Source of the DNA: Alistipes sp. | Lineage (GTDB): Bacteria; Bacteroidota; Bacteroidia; Bacteroidales; Rikenellaceae | Direction of reading: 5' to 3' | DNA: 50,173 nt | Assembly: GCA_031285405.1 (NCBI GenBank) | Contig: JAITWH010000041.1 | Coordinates: 1 to 50,173, forward strand | Notes under the pieces: model-generated | What the model was told of the DNA's origin: nothing | The model's input: only the letters and a program-made list of their open reading frames with translations | Databases searched by the model: none | Shown: positions 7,794-15,391 of the stretch, piece by piece | How positions within the stretch are numbered: position 1 is the stretch's first letter | Layout: each line of letters begins with the position of its first letter | Translations under genes and position numbers: made by a program

Positions 7794-8894
7794 ATGAAAC
7801 GAAACGTATACTGCATAATAATGGCGGGAGGGGTAGGCACCCGTTTTTGGCCCGCCAGCCGCGGCGAGCGCCCCAAACAGTTCCTCGACATCCTCGGGAC
7901 GGGCAAAACTTTCCTGCGCCAAACCTACGAACGGTTCCTGCCGCTGGTGCCCTCCGAGAACATCCTCGTCGTCACGGGCGAGAGCTACCGTGACCTCGTG
8001 GCCGAGCAGATTCCCGAACTCGCCCCGTCGCAGATCCTCGGCGAGCCGCTGGGCCGCAACACCGCACCCTGCATCGCCTACGCCGCGTTCCGCCTGCGCG
8101 CCATCGACCCCGAAGCGGTGATGATCGTCGCCCCGTCCGACCACCTGATCACGGGCGAGGATGAGTTCCGCCGCGCCGTCACGGAGAGCGTCCGGTTCGC
8201 CGTCGAGCGCGACGCGATGATGACCATCGGCATACGACCGACTCGCCCCGACACAGGCTACGGTTACATCCAGGTCGAAGACCAACCCGCCATCCCCGAA
8301 AGCGAGACAGAGGGCTGCGGGGTCAACAAAGTCCGAACCTTCACCGAAAAGCCGAGCCCCGAGCTGGCGCAGGTCTTCGTCGACAGCGGCGAATTTTTCT
8401 GGAATTCCGGGATTTTCGTCTGGCGCGCGAGTGTGATTTTAGATGCGCTGGCCCGACACTTGGGCGAGGTCCACAGCCTCTTCGCCACCTCGGCCGACGA
8501 CTTCGGCACGCCGCGCGAGGCCGACACCGTGCGCCGCATCTACCCCGAGATGCGCAACGTCTCGATCGACTTCGGGGTCTTGGAGCACGCCACCAACGTC
8601 TACGTCCGCTGCAGCGATTTCGGTTGGAGCGACGTCGGCACATGGAACTCGCTGCACGCCAACCTGCCGCACGACGACCGCGGCAACGCCGTGCAGGGCC
8701 TCGTGCGCTTAGTCGACACCGCCGGCTCGATGGTACGCCTGCCCGAGGGCAAGCTCGCGGTGTTGGGCGGCCTCGAAGACTACATAGTGGTCGACACGCC
8801 CGACGCGCTGTTGGTGTGGCCCCGCTCCCGCGAGCAGGACATCAAACAGGTCGTCACCACCCTCCGCTTCGATGGCGGCGAGGAACACCTTTAG
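7794..8894 (+). CDS. manC: mannose-1-phosphate guanylyltransferase
   Basis: A 366-residue cytoplasmic nucleotidyltransferase that makes GDP-mannose from GTP and mannose 1-phosphate, feeding GDP-mannose and GDP-fucose glycans. The nucleotide-binding signature is MAGGVGTRFWPASRGERPKQF at the N terminus. VAPSDHLI and FTEKPSPELAQVF follow, and FFWNSGIFVWRAS is the typical central motif; NVYVRCSDFGWSDVGTW is near residue 275. The protein lacks the C-terminal phosphomannose isomerase cupin of bifunctional ManC, so it is the short type. I chose ATG 7794 because the frame stays open far upstream, antisense to pssA, without family similarity. Stop is TAG. Confidence 0.94.
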   Translation: MKRNVYCIIMAGGVGTRFWPASRGERPKQFLDILGTGKTFLRQTYERFLPLVPSENILVVTGESYRDLVAEQIPELAPSQILGEPLGRNTAPCIAYAAFRLRAIDPEAVMIVAPSDHLITGEDEFRRAVTESVRFAVERDAMMTIGIRPTRPDTGYGYIQVEDQPAIPESETEGCGVNKVRTFTEKPSPELAQVFVDSGEFFWNSGIFVWRASVILDALARHLGEVHSLFATSADDFGTPREADTVRRIYPEMRNVSIDFGVLEHATNVYVRCSDFGWSDVGTWNSLHANLPHDDRGNAVQGLVRLVDTAGSMVRLPEGKLAVLGGLEDYIVVDTPDALLVWPRSREQDIKQVVTTLRFDGGEEHL

Positions 8895-8896
8895 TT

Positions 8897-9032
8897 AATT
8901 GAAAGTGGAAAATTGAAAATTGAAAATGGGCTAACGCGGCCGGAACGCCGGCGGCGATTTTAGCTACGCAAAAAAATGGGCTAACGCAAAATTATACTGC
9001 GTTAGCCCATTTTCAATTTTCAACTTTCAATT
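8897..9032. repeat. MITE-like element B with terminal inverted repeats
   Basis: A 136-bp element between convergent manC and carB. Its ends are inverted copies of the arm AATTGAAAG(T/G)TGAAAATTG leading into AAAATGGGCTAACGC, nearly identical to the arms of element A. The right part forms a 16-bp perfect hairpin (8973-8988 with 8998-9013). The interior GGAACGCCGGCGGCGATTT relates to element A's interior in inverted orientation. The right end overlaps the carB stop codon (minus TAA, 9033-9031) and the left end begins 2 bp after the manC TAG. Confidence 0.72.
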
Positions 9033-12000
9033 AGTACTCGTCCCAAGCCTTAATCTTAATATCGTCCGAAGAGAGTCGACAAAAAGCATCAATAAAGGCC
9101 GAGGCCAACCGAGCATTGGTGATCAGCGGCACATTGAAGTCGATAGCCGACCGACGAATGGTGTAGTCGTTGTTGAGCTCCGCCTCCGAAAGGTTCTTCG
9201 GAATGTTGACGACGAGGTCAACGCGCCGGTCACGAATATAGTCCAAGGTATTGGGCTTCTCGGGGCTGTCGGGCCATGCCAAAGCCTCCGCCTGCACCCC
9301 ATTCTGCCCCAGATAGTCGGCCGTCCCGCGAGTGGCGAATATGTTGTACCCCCGCTCGGCAAGTGCCCGCGCCGCCGGCAGCAGGTCGGCCTTCGACCGC
9401 GCATCCCCCGTCGACAGCAGCACACTCTTCCGCGGAATCGCATACCCCACCGAGATCATCGACTTAAGGATAGCCTCCGAGTAGTCATCCCCCAGACACC
9501 CCACCTCGCCCGTCGACGACATCTCGACGCCCAACACGGGGTCGGTCTTCTGCAACCGCGAGAACGAGAACTGCGGAGCCTTAATCCCCACATAGTCCAA
9601 CTCAAAGGCCGACTTATGCGGAATCTCCACCGGCAGCCCCAGCATCACCCGCGTCGCCAGCTCAATGAAGTTCACCTTCAGCACCTTCGACACAAACGGG
9701 AAAGAACGCGAAGCGCGCAAATTACACTCGATCACCTTGATATCGTTGTTCTTGGCCATCAGCTGCATGTTGAAAGGCCCGGTGATCTGCAACCCCCGCG
9801 CCACTTCGCGCGCAATTTTCTTCACCCGCCGCATCGTTTCGACATACATCTTCTGCGGCGGAAACACCATCGTCGCGTCACCCGAGTGAACCCCCGCATA
9901 CTCCACATGCTCGCTCATGGCATAGATCAGCACCTCGCCATCCTTCGCCACCGCGTCGATCTCGATCTCCTTGGCATGGGTCAGATACTCCGTCACGACG
10001 ACCGGATGCTGCTTCGAAACGTTCGTGGCCAAAGTCAGGAAGTGCTCCAACTCGCCCCGATTCGAGACCACATTCATAGCCGCCCCCGAAAGAACATACG
10101 AAGGGCGAATCAGCAGCGGAAATCCCACCTCGTCTGCAAAGCGATAGATATCCTCCATCGACGATAGCTCCTTCCAACGCGGCTGGTCGATCCCCAACTC
10201 GTCGCACATCGACGAGAACTTATGCCTGTCCTCGGCCCTGTCGATATTGGCCGCCGAAGTCCCCACGAGAGGCACCCCGTTGGCATCCAACCTCATAGCC
10301 AGATTGTTGGGAATCTGCCCCCCCATCGACACCACCACTCCGCGCGGCGATTCGAGGTCAGTGATATCCAACACTCGCTCCAGCGTCAGCTCATCGAAGT
10401 ACAACCTGTCCGACATGTCGTAGTCCGTGGAGACCGTCTCGGGGTTGTAGTTTATCATGATCGACCTCAACCCGCTCTTGCGAATAGTGGCGGCGGCATT
10501 CACCGAACACCAGTCGAACTCCACACTCGATCCGATGCGATATGCCCCCGAACCGAGCACCACCACCGAAGCCCCGTCCGCCGAGAAGTCGATATCATGC
10601 GCCGTCCCGTTATAAGTCACATACAGATAGTTCGTAGTAGCCGGATACTCCGCCGCCAATGTGTCGATCCGCTTCACCACGGGAGTTATCCCCCGCTCCT
10701 TACGATGCGTCCGCACCGCCGCAACCTCACTCTCCATATCCCCGTCGGCCGGCTTCAGCACCTCGCGCGCAATCTGAAAGTCGGAGAATCCCCGCTGCTT
10801 AGCCTCGCGCATCAGCTCGTCCGGCACCTCCGCCAACGACGAGTAGCGCCCCAACTCCCCATCCAACCGAATGATGTTGGCCAACTTCTGAAGGAACCAC
10901 TTGTCGATCTTGGTCAGCTCCCAAATCCTCTCCACCGAGTATCCCGCCTTCAGCGCGTTGGCCAGATGGAACACCCGTTTGTCGGTCGGCCTCGCTAAAG
11001 CCTCGTCCAGATCGGCCACGGCCAGCTCCTTGTTGGCCACAAACCCGTGCATCCCCTGTCCGATCATCCGCAACCCCTTCTGCATACACTCCTCAAAGTT
11101 GCGCCCGATCGACATAACCTCACCGACGCTCTTCATCGACGAGCCCAACTCCCGCGAAACCCCCTTGAACTTACCAAGGTCCCAACGCGGAATTTTACAA
11201 ACCACATAGTCCAGCGCCGGCTCGAAGCAGGCGGTAGTGACCCGCGTAACGGAGTTCTTCAACTCATGCAACCCATACCCCAGCGCCACCTTCGCCGCCA
11301 CAAACGCCAACGGAAATCCGGTAGCCTTCGAAGCCAGCGCCGACGACCTCGAAAGCCGCGCGTTAACCTCGATCACCACATACTCCTCGCTCACGGGATC
11401 CAACGCATACTGCACGTTACACTCACCCACAATGCCGACGTGACGAATGATACGAATCGCGAGTGCCCGCAACTTCGCCGTCTCGGTGCTCGACAAAGTC
11501 TGCACCGGCGCCACCACGATACTCTCCCCGGTATGAATCCCCAGCGGGTCGAAGTTCTCCATGTTGCACACCGTGATGCAGTTGTCAAACCTGTCGCGCA
11601 TCACCTCATACTCGATCTCCTTCCAACCCTTGAGCGACTTCTCGACCAGCACCTGCGGCGAGTATGTAAAGGCCTTCCGCGCCAACGCCTCCAGTTCGGC
11701 CTCGTCGTTGGCAAACCCGCTGCCCAATCCGCCCAGGGTGTACGCCGGCCTCAGAATGATAGGGTAGCCCAACTCCGCCGCCACCACCTTCGCATCCTCC
11801 ACCGTCGTCACGGCCTTCGACTTGATAGTCTTAACCCCGATCTCGTCCAACTTGTGAACGAATATATCCCTGTCCTCGGTGTCGATGATAGCCTGCACGG
11901 GAGTCCCCAGCACCTGCACCCCATACTTCTCCAACACCCCGCTCTTATACAGCGCCACCCCGCAGTTCAACGCCGTCTGTCCGCCGAAGGCCAACAATAT

Positions 12001-12252
12001 CCCGTCGGGCCGCTCCTTCGCGATCACCTTTTCGACATACTCCGGCGTCACGGGCAGAAAGTAGACCCTGTCGGCAATGTTCTCCGATGTCTGAATAGTG
12101 GCGATGTTGGGGTTCACCAACACCGTGCGTATACCCTCCTCTTTGAGCGCCTTGAGCGCCTGCGACCCCGAGTAGTCGAACTCGCCGGCCTCGCCGATCT
12201 TAAGCGCGCCCGACCCCAATAGTACTACCTTCTTTATGTTGTGCTGTGCCAT
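9031..12252 (-). CDS. carB: carbamoyl-phosphate synthase large subunit
   Basis: A 1073-residue synthetase subunit making carbamoyl phosphate from bicarbonate, ammonia and two ATP, for arginine and pyrimidines. Order of parts: first ATP-grasp carboxyphosphate domain (KVVLLGSGALKIGEAGEFDYSG at the N terminus, RPAYTLGGLGSG near residue 170), oligomerisation domain, second ATP-grasp carbamate domain (VVLGSGAYRIGSSVEFDWC near residue 560, RPSYVLSGAAM near 710), and a C-terminal MGS-like allosteric domain (about 930-1073). The ATG at 12252 is chosen because it matches the family start and lies 1 bp from the carA stop; the longer frame runs into carA. Length is normal. Confidence 0.97.
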   Translation of the reverse strand: MAQHNIKKVVLLGSGALKIGEAGEFDYSGSQALKALKEEGIRTVLVNPNIATIQTSENIADRVYFLPVTPEYVEKVIAKERPDGILLAFGGQTALNCGVALYKSGVLEKYGVQVLGTPVQAIIDTEDRDIFVHKLDEIGVKTIKSKAVTTVEDAKVVAAELGYPIILRPAYTLGGLGSGFANDEAELEALARKAFTYSPQVLVEKSLKGWKEIEYEVMRDRFDNCITVCNMENFDPLGIHTGESIVVAPVQTLSSTETAKLRALAIRIIRHVGIVGECNVQYALDPVSEEYVVIEVNARLSRSSALASKATGFPLAFVAAKVALGYGLHELKNSVTRVTTACFEPALDYVVCKIPRWDLGKFKGVSRELGSSMKSVGEVMSIGRNFEECMQKGLRMIGQGMHGFVANKELAVADLDEALARPTDKRVFHLANALKAGYSVERIWELTKIDKWFLQKLANIIRLDGELGRYSSLAEVPDELMREAKQRGFSDFQIAREVLKPADGDMESEVAAVRTHRKERGITPVVKRIDTLAAEYPATTNYLYVTYNGTAHDIDFSADGASVVVLGSGAYRIGSSVEFDWCSVNAAATIRKSGLRSIMINYNPETVSTDYDMSDRLYFDELTLERVLDITDLESPRGVVVSMGGQIPNNLAMRLDANGVPLVGTSAANIDRAEDRHKFSSMCDELGIDQPRWKELSSMEDIYRFADEVGFPLLIRPSYVLSGAAMNVVSNRGELEHFLTLATNVSKQHPVVVTEYLTHAKEIEIDAVAKDGEVLIYAMSEHVEYAGVHSGDATMVFPPQKMYVETMRRVKKIAREVARGLQITGPFNMQLMAKNNDIKVIECNLRASRSFPFVSKVLKVNFIELATRVMLGLPVEIPHKSAFELDYVGIKAPQFSFSRLQKTDPVLGVEMSSTGEVGCLGDDYSEAILKSMISVGYAIPRKSVLLSTGDARSKADLLPAARALAERGYNIFATRGTADYLGQNGVQAEALAWPDSPEKPNTLDYIRDRRVDLVVNIPKNLSEAELNNDYTIRRSAIDFNVPLITNARLASAFIDAFCRLSSDDIKIKAWDEY

Positions 12253-12253
12253 C

Positions 12254-13309
12254 TTACTTCCTCCTGATCGTCTCAATAAATTCGTCATAAATCCTATCCG
12301 CCTCTTCGGGCCTGTTCGTAGCCTCGGGGTGCCAAGCTACCGCCCTGAAGGGCAGCGCCTCATGCCTAATCCCCTCGACGCTACCGTCGTTCAGATTCTC
12401 GAACCACACACTCCAACCCTCGGGCAGGCTCGCCGCGTCCACCGTCCACGAACGATTCTGAACAGTGATCTGGGCCCGCGAGGTACCCGCCTCGATCACC
12501 GGCTGATTAGCGCCTCTGTGGCTGTGCTCCAACTTCCGGATCGCACCGCCCGCCGCCAGAGCCAACAGCTTGTCACCGCCGCCCACTCCAAGAACGGGCC
12601 GACCCTTAGCCAGAGCCCGAGCCACCGACCCCGCCACCGGAGAGGGGTCGTCCGGAGCATCCACCAACACCAACCCATCCCACTCGTGAGCAGCTATGTC
12701 CGCATCCCAAGGCAGCCGCAGAACCTTAACCCCACGCCTAACCAGACTCCGAATCACATTATGCCGAACCCCCGTGTCCAAAAGCGCCACCGTCACGTCA
12801 CCCTCGCCATAAGTCGCCGCCCGGGCGATACTCACATCCGCAATCCGATTCGCCGAAGCCGGCTTCACCGCCGCCCCCTCGATCTCGATCGCCCCCTCCA
12901 ACTCGCCCCTCTCCCGCAGATGCTTCGCCAACTCGCGCGTGTCCACACCGAAGATCGCCGGAACCCCGCTCCCGCGCAACCACTCGGCCAGACTCCCCGC
13001 CGCGTTCCAATGGCTGAACTCTTCGGAGTAGTCGGTCACGACCAGTCCCGCGATCTGCACCTCCTCCGACTCGAAGTTGAGCATCAGCCCCCCCTCTGTG
13101 TCTCTCGGCGGCACCCCGTAGTTTCCGATCAGCGGATAGGTCAGCACCAGAATTTGCCCTCTGAGTCCGGGATCGGACAGTAGTTCGGGCCACCCCGTCA
13201 TGGAGGTATTAAAAACAACTTCTCCCCGCACCGACAATTCGGCGCCGAAGGAGAAGCCCGTAAATTTCGTCCCGTCGGCCAACGACAGAACTGCGACTGT
13301 TTTAGACAT
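12254..13309 (-). CDS. carA: carbamoyl-phosphate synthase small subunit, glutaminase site lost
   Basis: A 351-residue CarA homologue. The N-terminal domain is normal (FSFGAELSVRGEVVFNTSMTGWPE, QIAGLVVTDYSEEFSHWNA, FGVDTRELAKHLRERG). The C-terminal class I amidotransferase domain is degenerate. Where active CarA has GICLGHQ with the catalytic Cys, this protein reads LGVGGGDKLLALAAGG, and the oxyanion-loop SNGPGDP is VDAPDDP. The His-Glu part of the triad remains (AWHPEA). The frame is continuous, so this is not a frameshift. By analogy with ammonia-dependent animal CPS I, which lacks the Cys, the complex would be expected to use free ammonia; that is inference. carA leads the carAB operon. Confidence 0.92.
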   Translation of the reverse strand: MSKTVAVLSLADGTKFTGFSFGAELSVRGEVVFNTSMTGWPELLSDPGLRGQILVLTYPLIGNYGVPPRDTEGGLMLNFESEEVQIAGLVVTDYSEEFSHWNAAGSLAEWLRGSGVPAIFGVDTRELAKHLRERGELEGAIEIEGAAVKPASANRIADVSIARAATYGEGDVTVALLDTGVRHNVIRSLVRRGVKVLRLPWDADIAAHEWDGLVLVDAPDDPSPVAGSVARALAKGRPVLGVGGGDKLLALAAGGAIRKLEHSHRGANQPVIEAGTSRAQITVQNRSWTVDAASLPEGWSVWFENLNDGSVEGIRHEALPFRAVAWHPEATNRPEEADRIYDEFIETIRRK

Positions 13310-13312
13310 TTT

Positions 13313-13343
13313 CTCAGAATGGATTTTCTGAGGTGCAAAGTTA
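13313..13343 (-). promoter_or_regulatory. carA promoter and leader inverted repeat
   Basis: Minus strand TAACTTTG (13343-13336) is a good -7 element. Between it and the ATG the leader is almost wholly occupied by a 7-bp inverted repeat, CTCAGAA (13313-13319) and TTCTGAG (13326-13332), with a 6-nt loop. It ends 3 bp before the start codon, so it could act as an operator or mask the ribosome binding site. There is no direct evidence of a regulator. Confidence 0.5.
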
Positions 13344-13462
13344 GTATAAATCGGTCGAAAACCCAAATAAATTTCTACGTAACAAAAATCATCGTCGCCG
13401 TTTCGACCCGAGGCGCCGCCTATCTAAAATCAAGCGAAGCGAAGATTAAAGATAGAGCAAGA

Positions 13463-14353
13463 TCATTCATCGAAGTTGAAAGTCTGTTCCTCGTTTCTAC
13501 GAATGTGCCGAATAATTTTATTAATCTGGTAAGACTTATTGATGAAGGTATTCACTGATGAGTCCCATTTTTGAGTCGTTTGCAGTTCCACTTCAAGAAT
13601 ATCGCCTTTAGCAAAGGATTCTCCGCCATCAATTGATTCTTGGAAATTCGGGTCTTTTATTTTAGCGGAAATCCTATTCCCTCGATAATAAAACTCCCAT
13701 TTTAGTGACTCCTCGAAAGAAAGGCGTACAATGTTCATTGTTGCTGCCTCAGAGAGAATGCGCTCGTCGTCACGAATCTCCTCTGATTTTAAAATCATAT
13801 CTGGGAACTCCTCTTTATTGACAACAACGAGAGGGTTTTCGTCGACGTCAGTAATCTCAAAGCCAGTGATAGCAGGATCACTCTCCATAATTTCAAAATT
13901 TTGAGAAAGCGCGTCGTTAACTGTGACGTTAGTCTCGTAAATGTTGAATGTTAAGTTTTCTACCGTTATCGAGTCTCCATTGTGGTTAATTATGGTTGTT
14001 TTGTCCCCTTTTTTATCTACTTTTCGAGGTTTCCTGCCTTTAAGAAACTTCTTTACTCCAATCACACCCGTGAGTATTGTTATCACCTCTGCGGCAACCG
14101 TGATATTTTCTCGTGTAAAAATGTTTTTCAAGCCATCAATTGCAGTTTCCACCAATTCAAGGCTTATGAAAAAACTGCCTTTTTCCAGAGCCTTGACTTT
14201 TATGTCAATTTTTTTCCCGGAATCCAGGTATTTATTTACCTCTTGTATGATGGAAGTTGTGTGAATAAGACTCCCGATTAAAACGTTGGCGTCAATCTGA
14301 TGCTGCTGGCCATCAAATTTGATTTTGAATTTATTGTCAATAGTTTGTGTCAT
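13463..14353 (-). CDS. hypothetical protein, AT-rich, one membrane segment
   Basis: A 296-residue protein without a function I can name. It resembles a family of island-borne hypothetical proteins that begin with a 'KFKIKFDG...' beta strand. Visible parts: IDIKVKALEKGSFFISLELV (residues about 49-68), a hydrophobic segment NITVAAEVITILTGVIGV (about 83-100) followed by the basic stretch KKFLKGRKPRKVDKKG, then a soluble beta-rich C-terminal half. The coding sequence is clearly more AT-rich than its neighbours and lies next to tRNA-Ala, both consistent with horizontal acquisition. It has its own TATCTTTG element (14385-14378). Confidence 0.8.
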   Translation of the reverse strand: MTQTIDNKFKIKFDGQQHQIDANVLIGSLIHTTSIIQEVNKYLDSGKKIDIKVKALEKGSFFISLELVETAIDGLKNIFTRENITVAAEVITILTGVIGVKKFLKGRKPRKVDKKGDKTTIINHNGDSITVENLTFNIYETNVTVNDALSQNFEIMESDPAITGFEITDVDENPLVVVNKEEFPDMILKSEEIRDDERILSEAATMNIVRLSFEESLKWEFYYRGNRISAKIKDPNFQESIDGGESFAKGDILEVELQTTQKWDSSVNTFINKSYQINKIIRHIRRNEEQTFNFDE

Positions 14354-14377
14354 GGCTTATTAGGGTCGGATTAGCCG

Positions 14378-14385
14378 CAAAGATA
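14378..14385 (-). promoter_or_regulatory. -7 element upstream of the AT-rich hypothetical gene
   Basis: Minus strand TATCTTTG, 24 bp before the ATG at 14353, matches TAnnTTTG. Confidence 0.5.
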
Positions 14386-14460
14386 ATGCAAAATATGTGT
14401 TTCCCTACTTAATTTAACACGGAATTATGCAAGGTGGAATTATAAGGATGTAGACAACAC

Positions 14461-14484
14461 AAAAAAGAGCCCCCAAAGGAGCTC
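14461..14484 (-). terminator. terminator of tRNA-Ala
   Basis: On the minus strand GAGCTCC TTTG GGGGCTC (14484-14467) forms a 7-bp stem with one G-T pair and is followed by TTTTTT. It starts 10 bp after the tRNA. Confidence 0.82.
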
Positions 14485-14493
14485 CCCCAAAAG

Positions 14494-14566
<73 letters not shown>

Positions 14567-14577
14567 ATTTGCGGATG

Positions 14578-14585
14578 CAAAGATA
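14578..14585 (-). promoter_or_regulatory. -7 promoter element of tRNA-Ala
   Basis: Minus strand TATCTTTG, 11 bp before the tRNA 5' end, matches TAnnTTTG. Confidence 0.55.
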
Positions 14586-14611
14586 GATAATAATTTCAAA
14601 TTCCCAAAAAA

Positions 14612-15346
14612 TCACCCCAGATTAGCCAGATAAACCGCTGTAACCGCCACCAAAGCCGCCGTCTCCGTCCGCAACCGACTATCCCCGAGCGAGATAGGAA
14701 CAAACCCCCGCCCAACCGCCAACTCCACCTCCGCCGCGGAAAAATCCCCCTCCGGCCCAATAAGAATAAGAACATCCCCCCCCGCCGGCAAAGCTCTCGA
14801 AACCGCAACCCGCTCACAGCCAGCCCCCGAAGCCCTGCAATGAGCAATAAGTTTAACTCCATCGAAAGGCCGCTCCAAAACCTCACGAACAGCAGTGAGT
14901 GGATCCAAAACCGGCAACCGAAACTTAAGCGACTGCTTCATAGCACTAAGCATAACCCGCCGCGCCCGCTCGGGCTTAAAAACCATCCGCTCGCTGTTGT
15001 CACACACAATCGGCACCACCCGATCGACCCCCACCTCCACCGCCTTCTCCAAAAACCACTCGAATCGCTCACTATTTTTAGTCGGAGCCACCGCCATGGT
15101 CAACCGATATGTCCGCTCGCACACCTCGCAAACCTCCACCACCCGCACCTCGCACCCCCGAGGATCGGCCCCCACCACCTCCGCGACAAACAACCCGCCC
15201 CGCCCATCCGTCACATGCAGCCGCGCCCCCACACCCAGCCGCAGCACCTTCACCGCATGCCGACTCTCCTCGCCCGAAAGCACACAAACCCCACCGACCG
15301 CCCCGCCGGCAACGAAATTTATATCGGGAGCATAAAATAGTTGCAT
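14612..15346 (-). CDS. rsmE: 16S rRNA (uracil1498-N3)-methyltransferase RsmE
   Basis: A 244-residue SPOUT methyltransferase that uses SAM to methylate U1498 of 16S rRNA in the assembled 30S subunit. The N-terminal PUA-like part shows SGEESRHAVKVLRL and HVTDGRGGLF. The knot-forming C-terminal part shows MAVAPTKNSERFEWFLEKAVEVG, LILIGPEGDFSAAEVELA and SLGDSRLRTETAALVAV, the RsmE signatures for SAM binding. Length is normal. A TACTTTTG element lies at 15381-15374 on the minus strand, overlapping the promoter of divergent dcp. Confidence 0.96.
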   Translation of the reverse strand: MQLFYAPDINFVAGGAVGGVCVLSGEESRHAVKVLRLGVGARLHVTDGRGGLFVAEVVGADPRGCEVRVVEVCEVCERTYRLTMAVAPTKNSERFEWFLEKAVEVGVDRVVPIVCDNSERMVFKPERARRVMLSAMKQSLKFRLPVLDPLTAVREVLERPFDGVKLIAHCRASGAGCERVAVSRALPAGGDVLILIGPEGDFSAAEVELAVGRGFVPISLGDSRLRTETAALVAVTAVYLANLG

Positions 15347-15355
15347 ATATTTTTA

Positions 15356-15381
15356 TACTTTTGTAATTCAGAGCAAAAGTA
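15356..15381. promoter_or_regulatory. face-to-face -7 elements of dcp and rsmE
   Basis: Plus strand TACTTTTG (15356-15363, towards dcp) and minus strand TACTTTTG (15381-15374, towards rsmE) point at each other, forming an imperfect palindrome (TATACTTTTG ... CAAAAGTATA). The predicted transcription starts nearly coincide near 15367-15370, so initiation in the two directions probably excludes each other. Confidence 0.6.
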
Positions 15382-15391
15382 TAAAAAAACT

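Noticed and set aside
9616-13183. Long plus-strand ORFs opposite carA and carB
   Set aside because: They are antisense shadows of strongly conserved genes; the translations are Arg/His/Pro-rich without family features.
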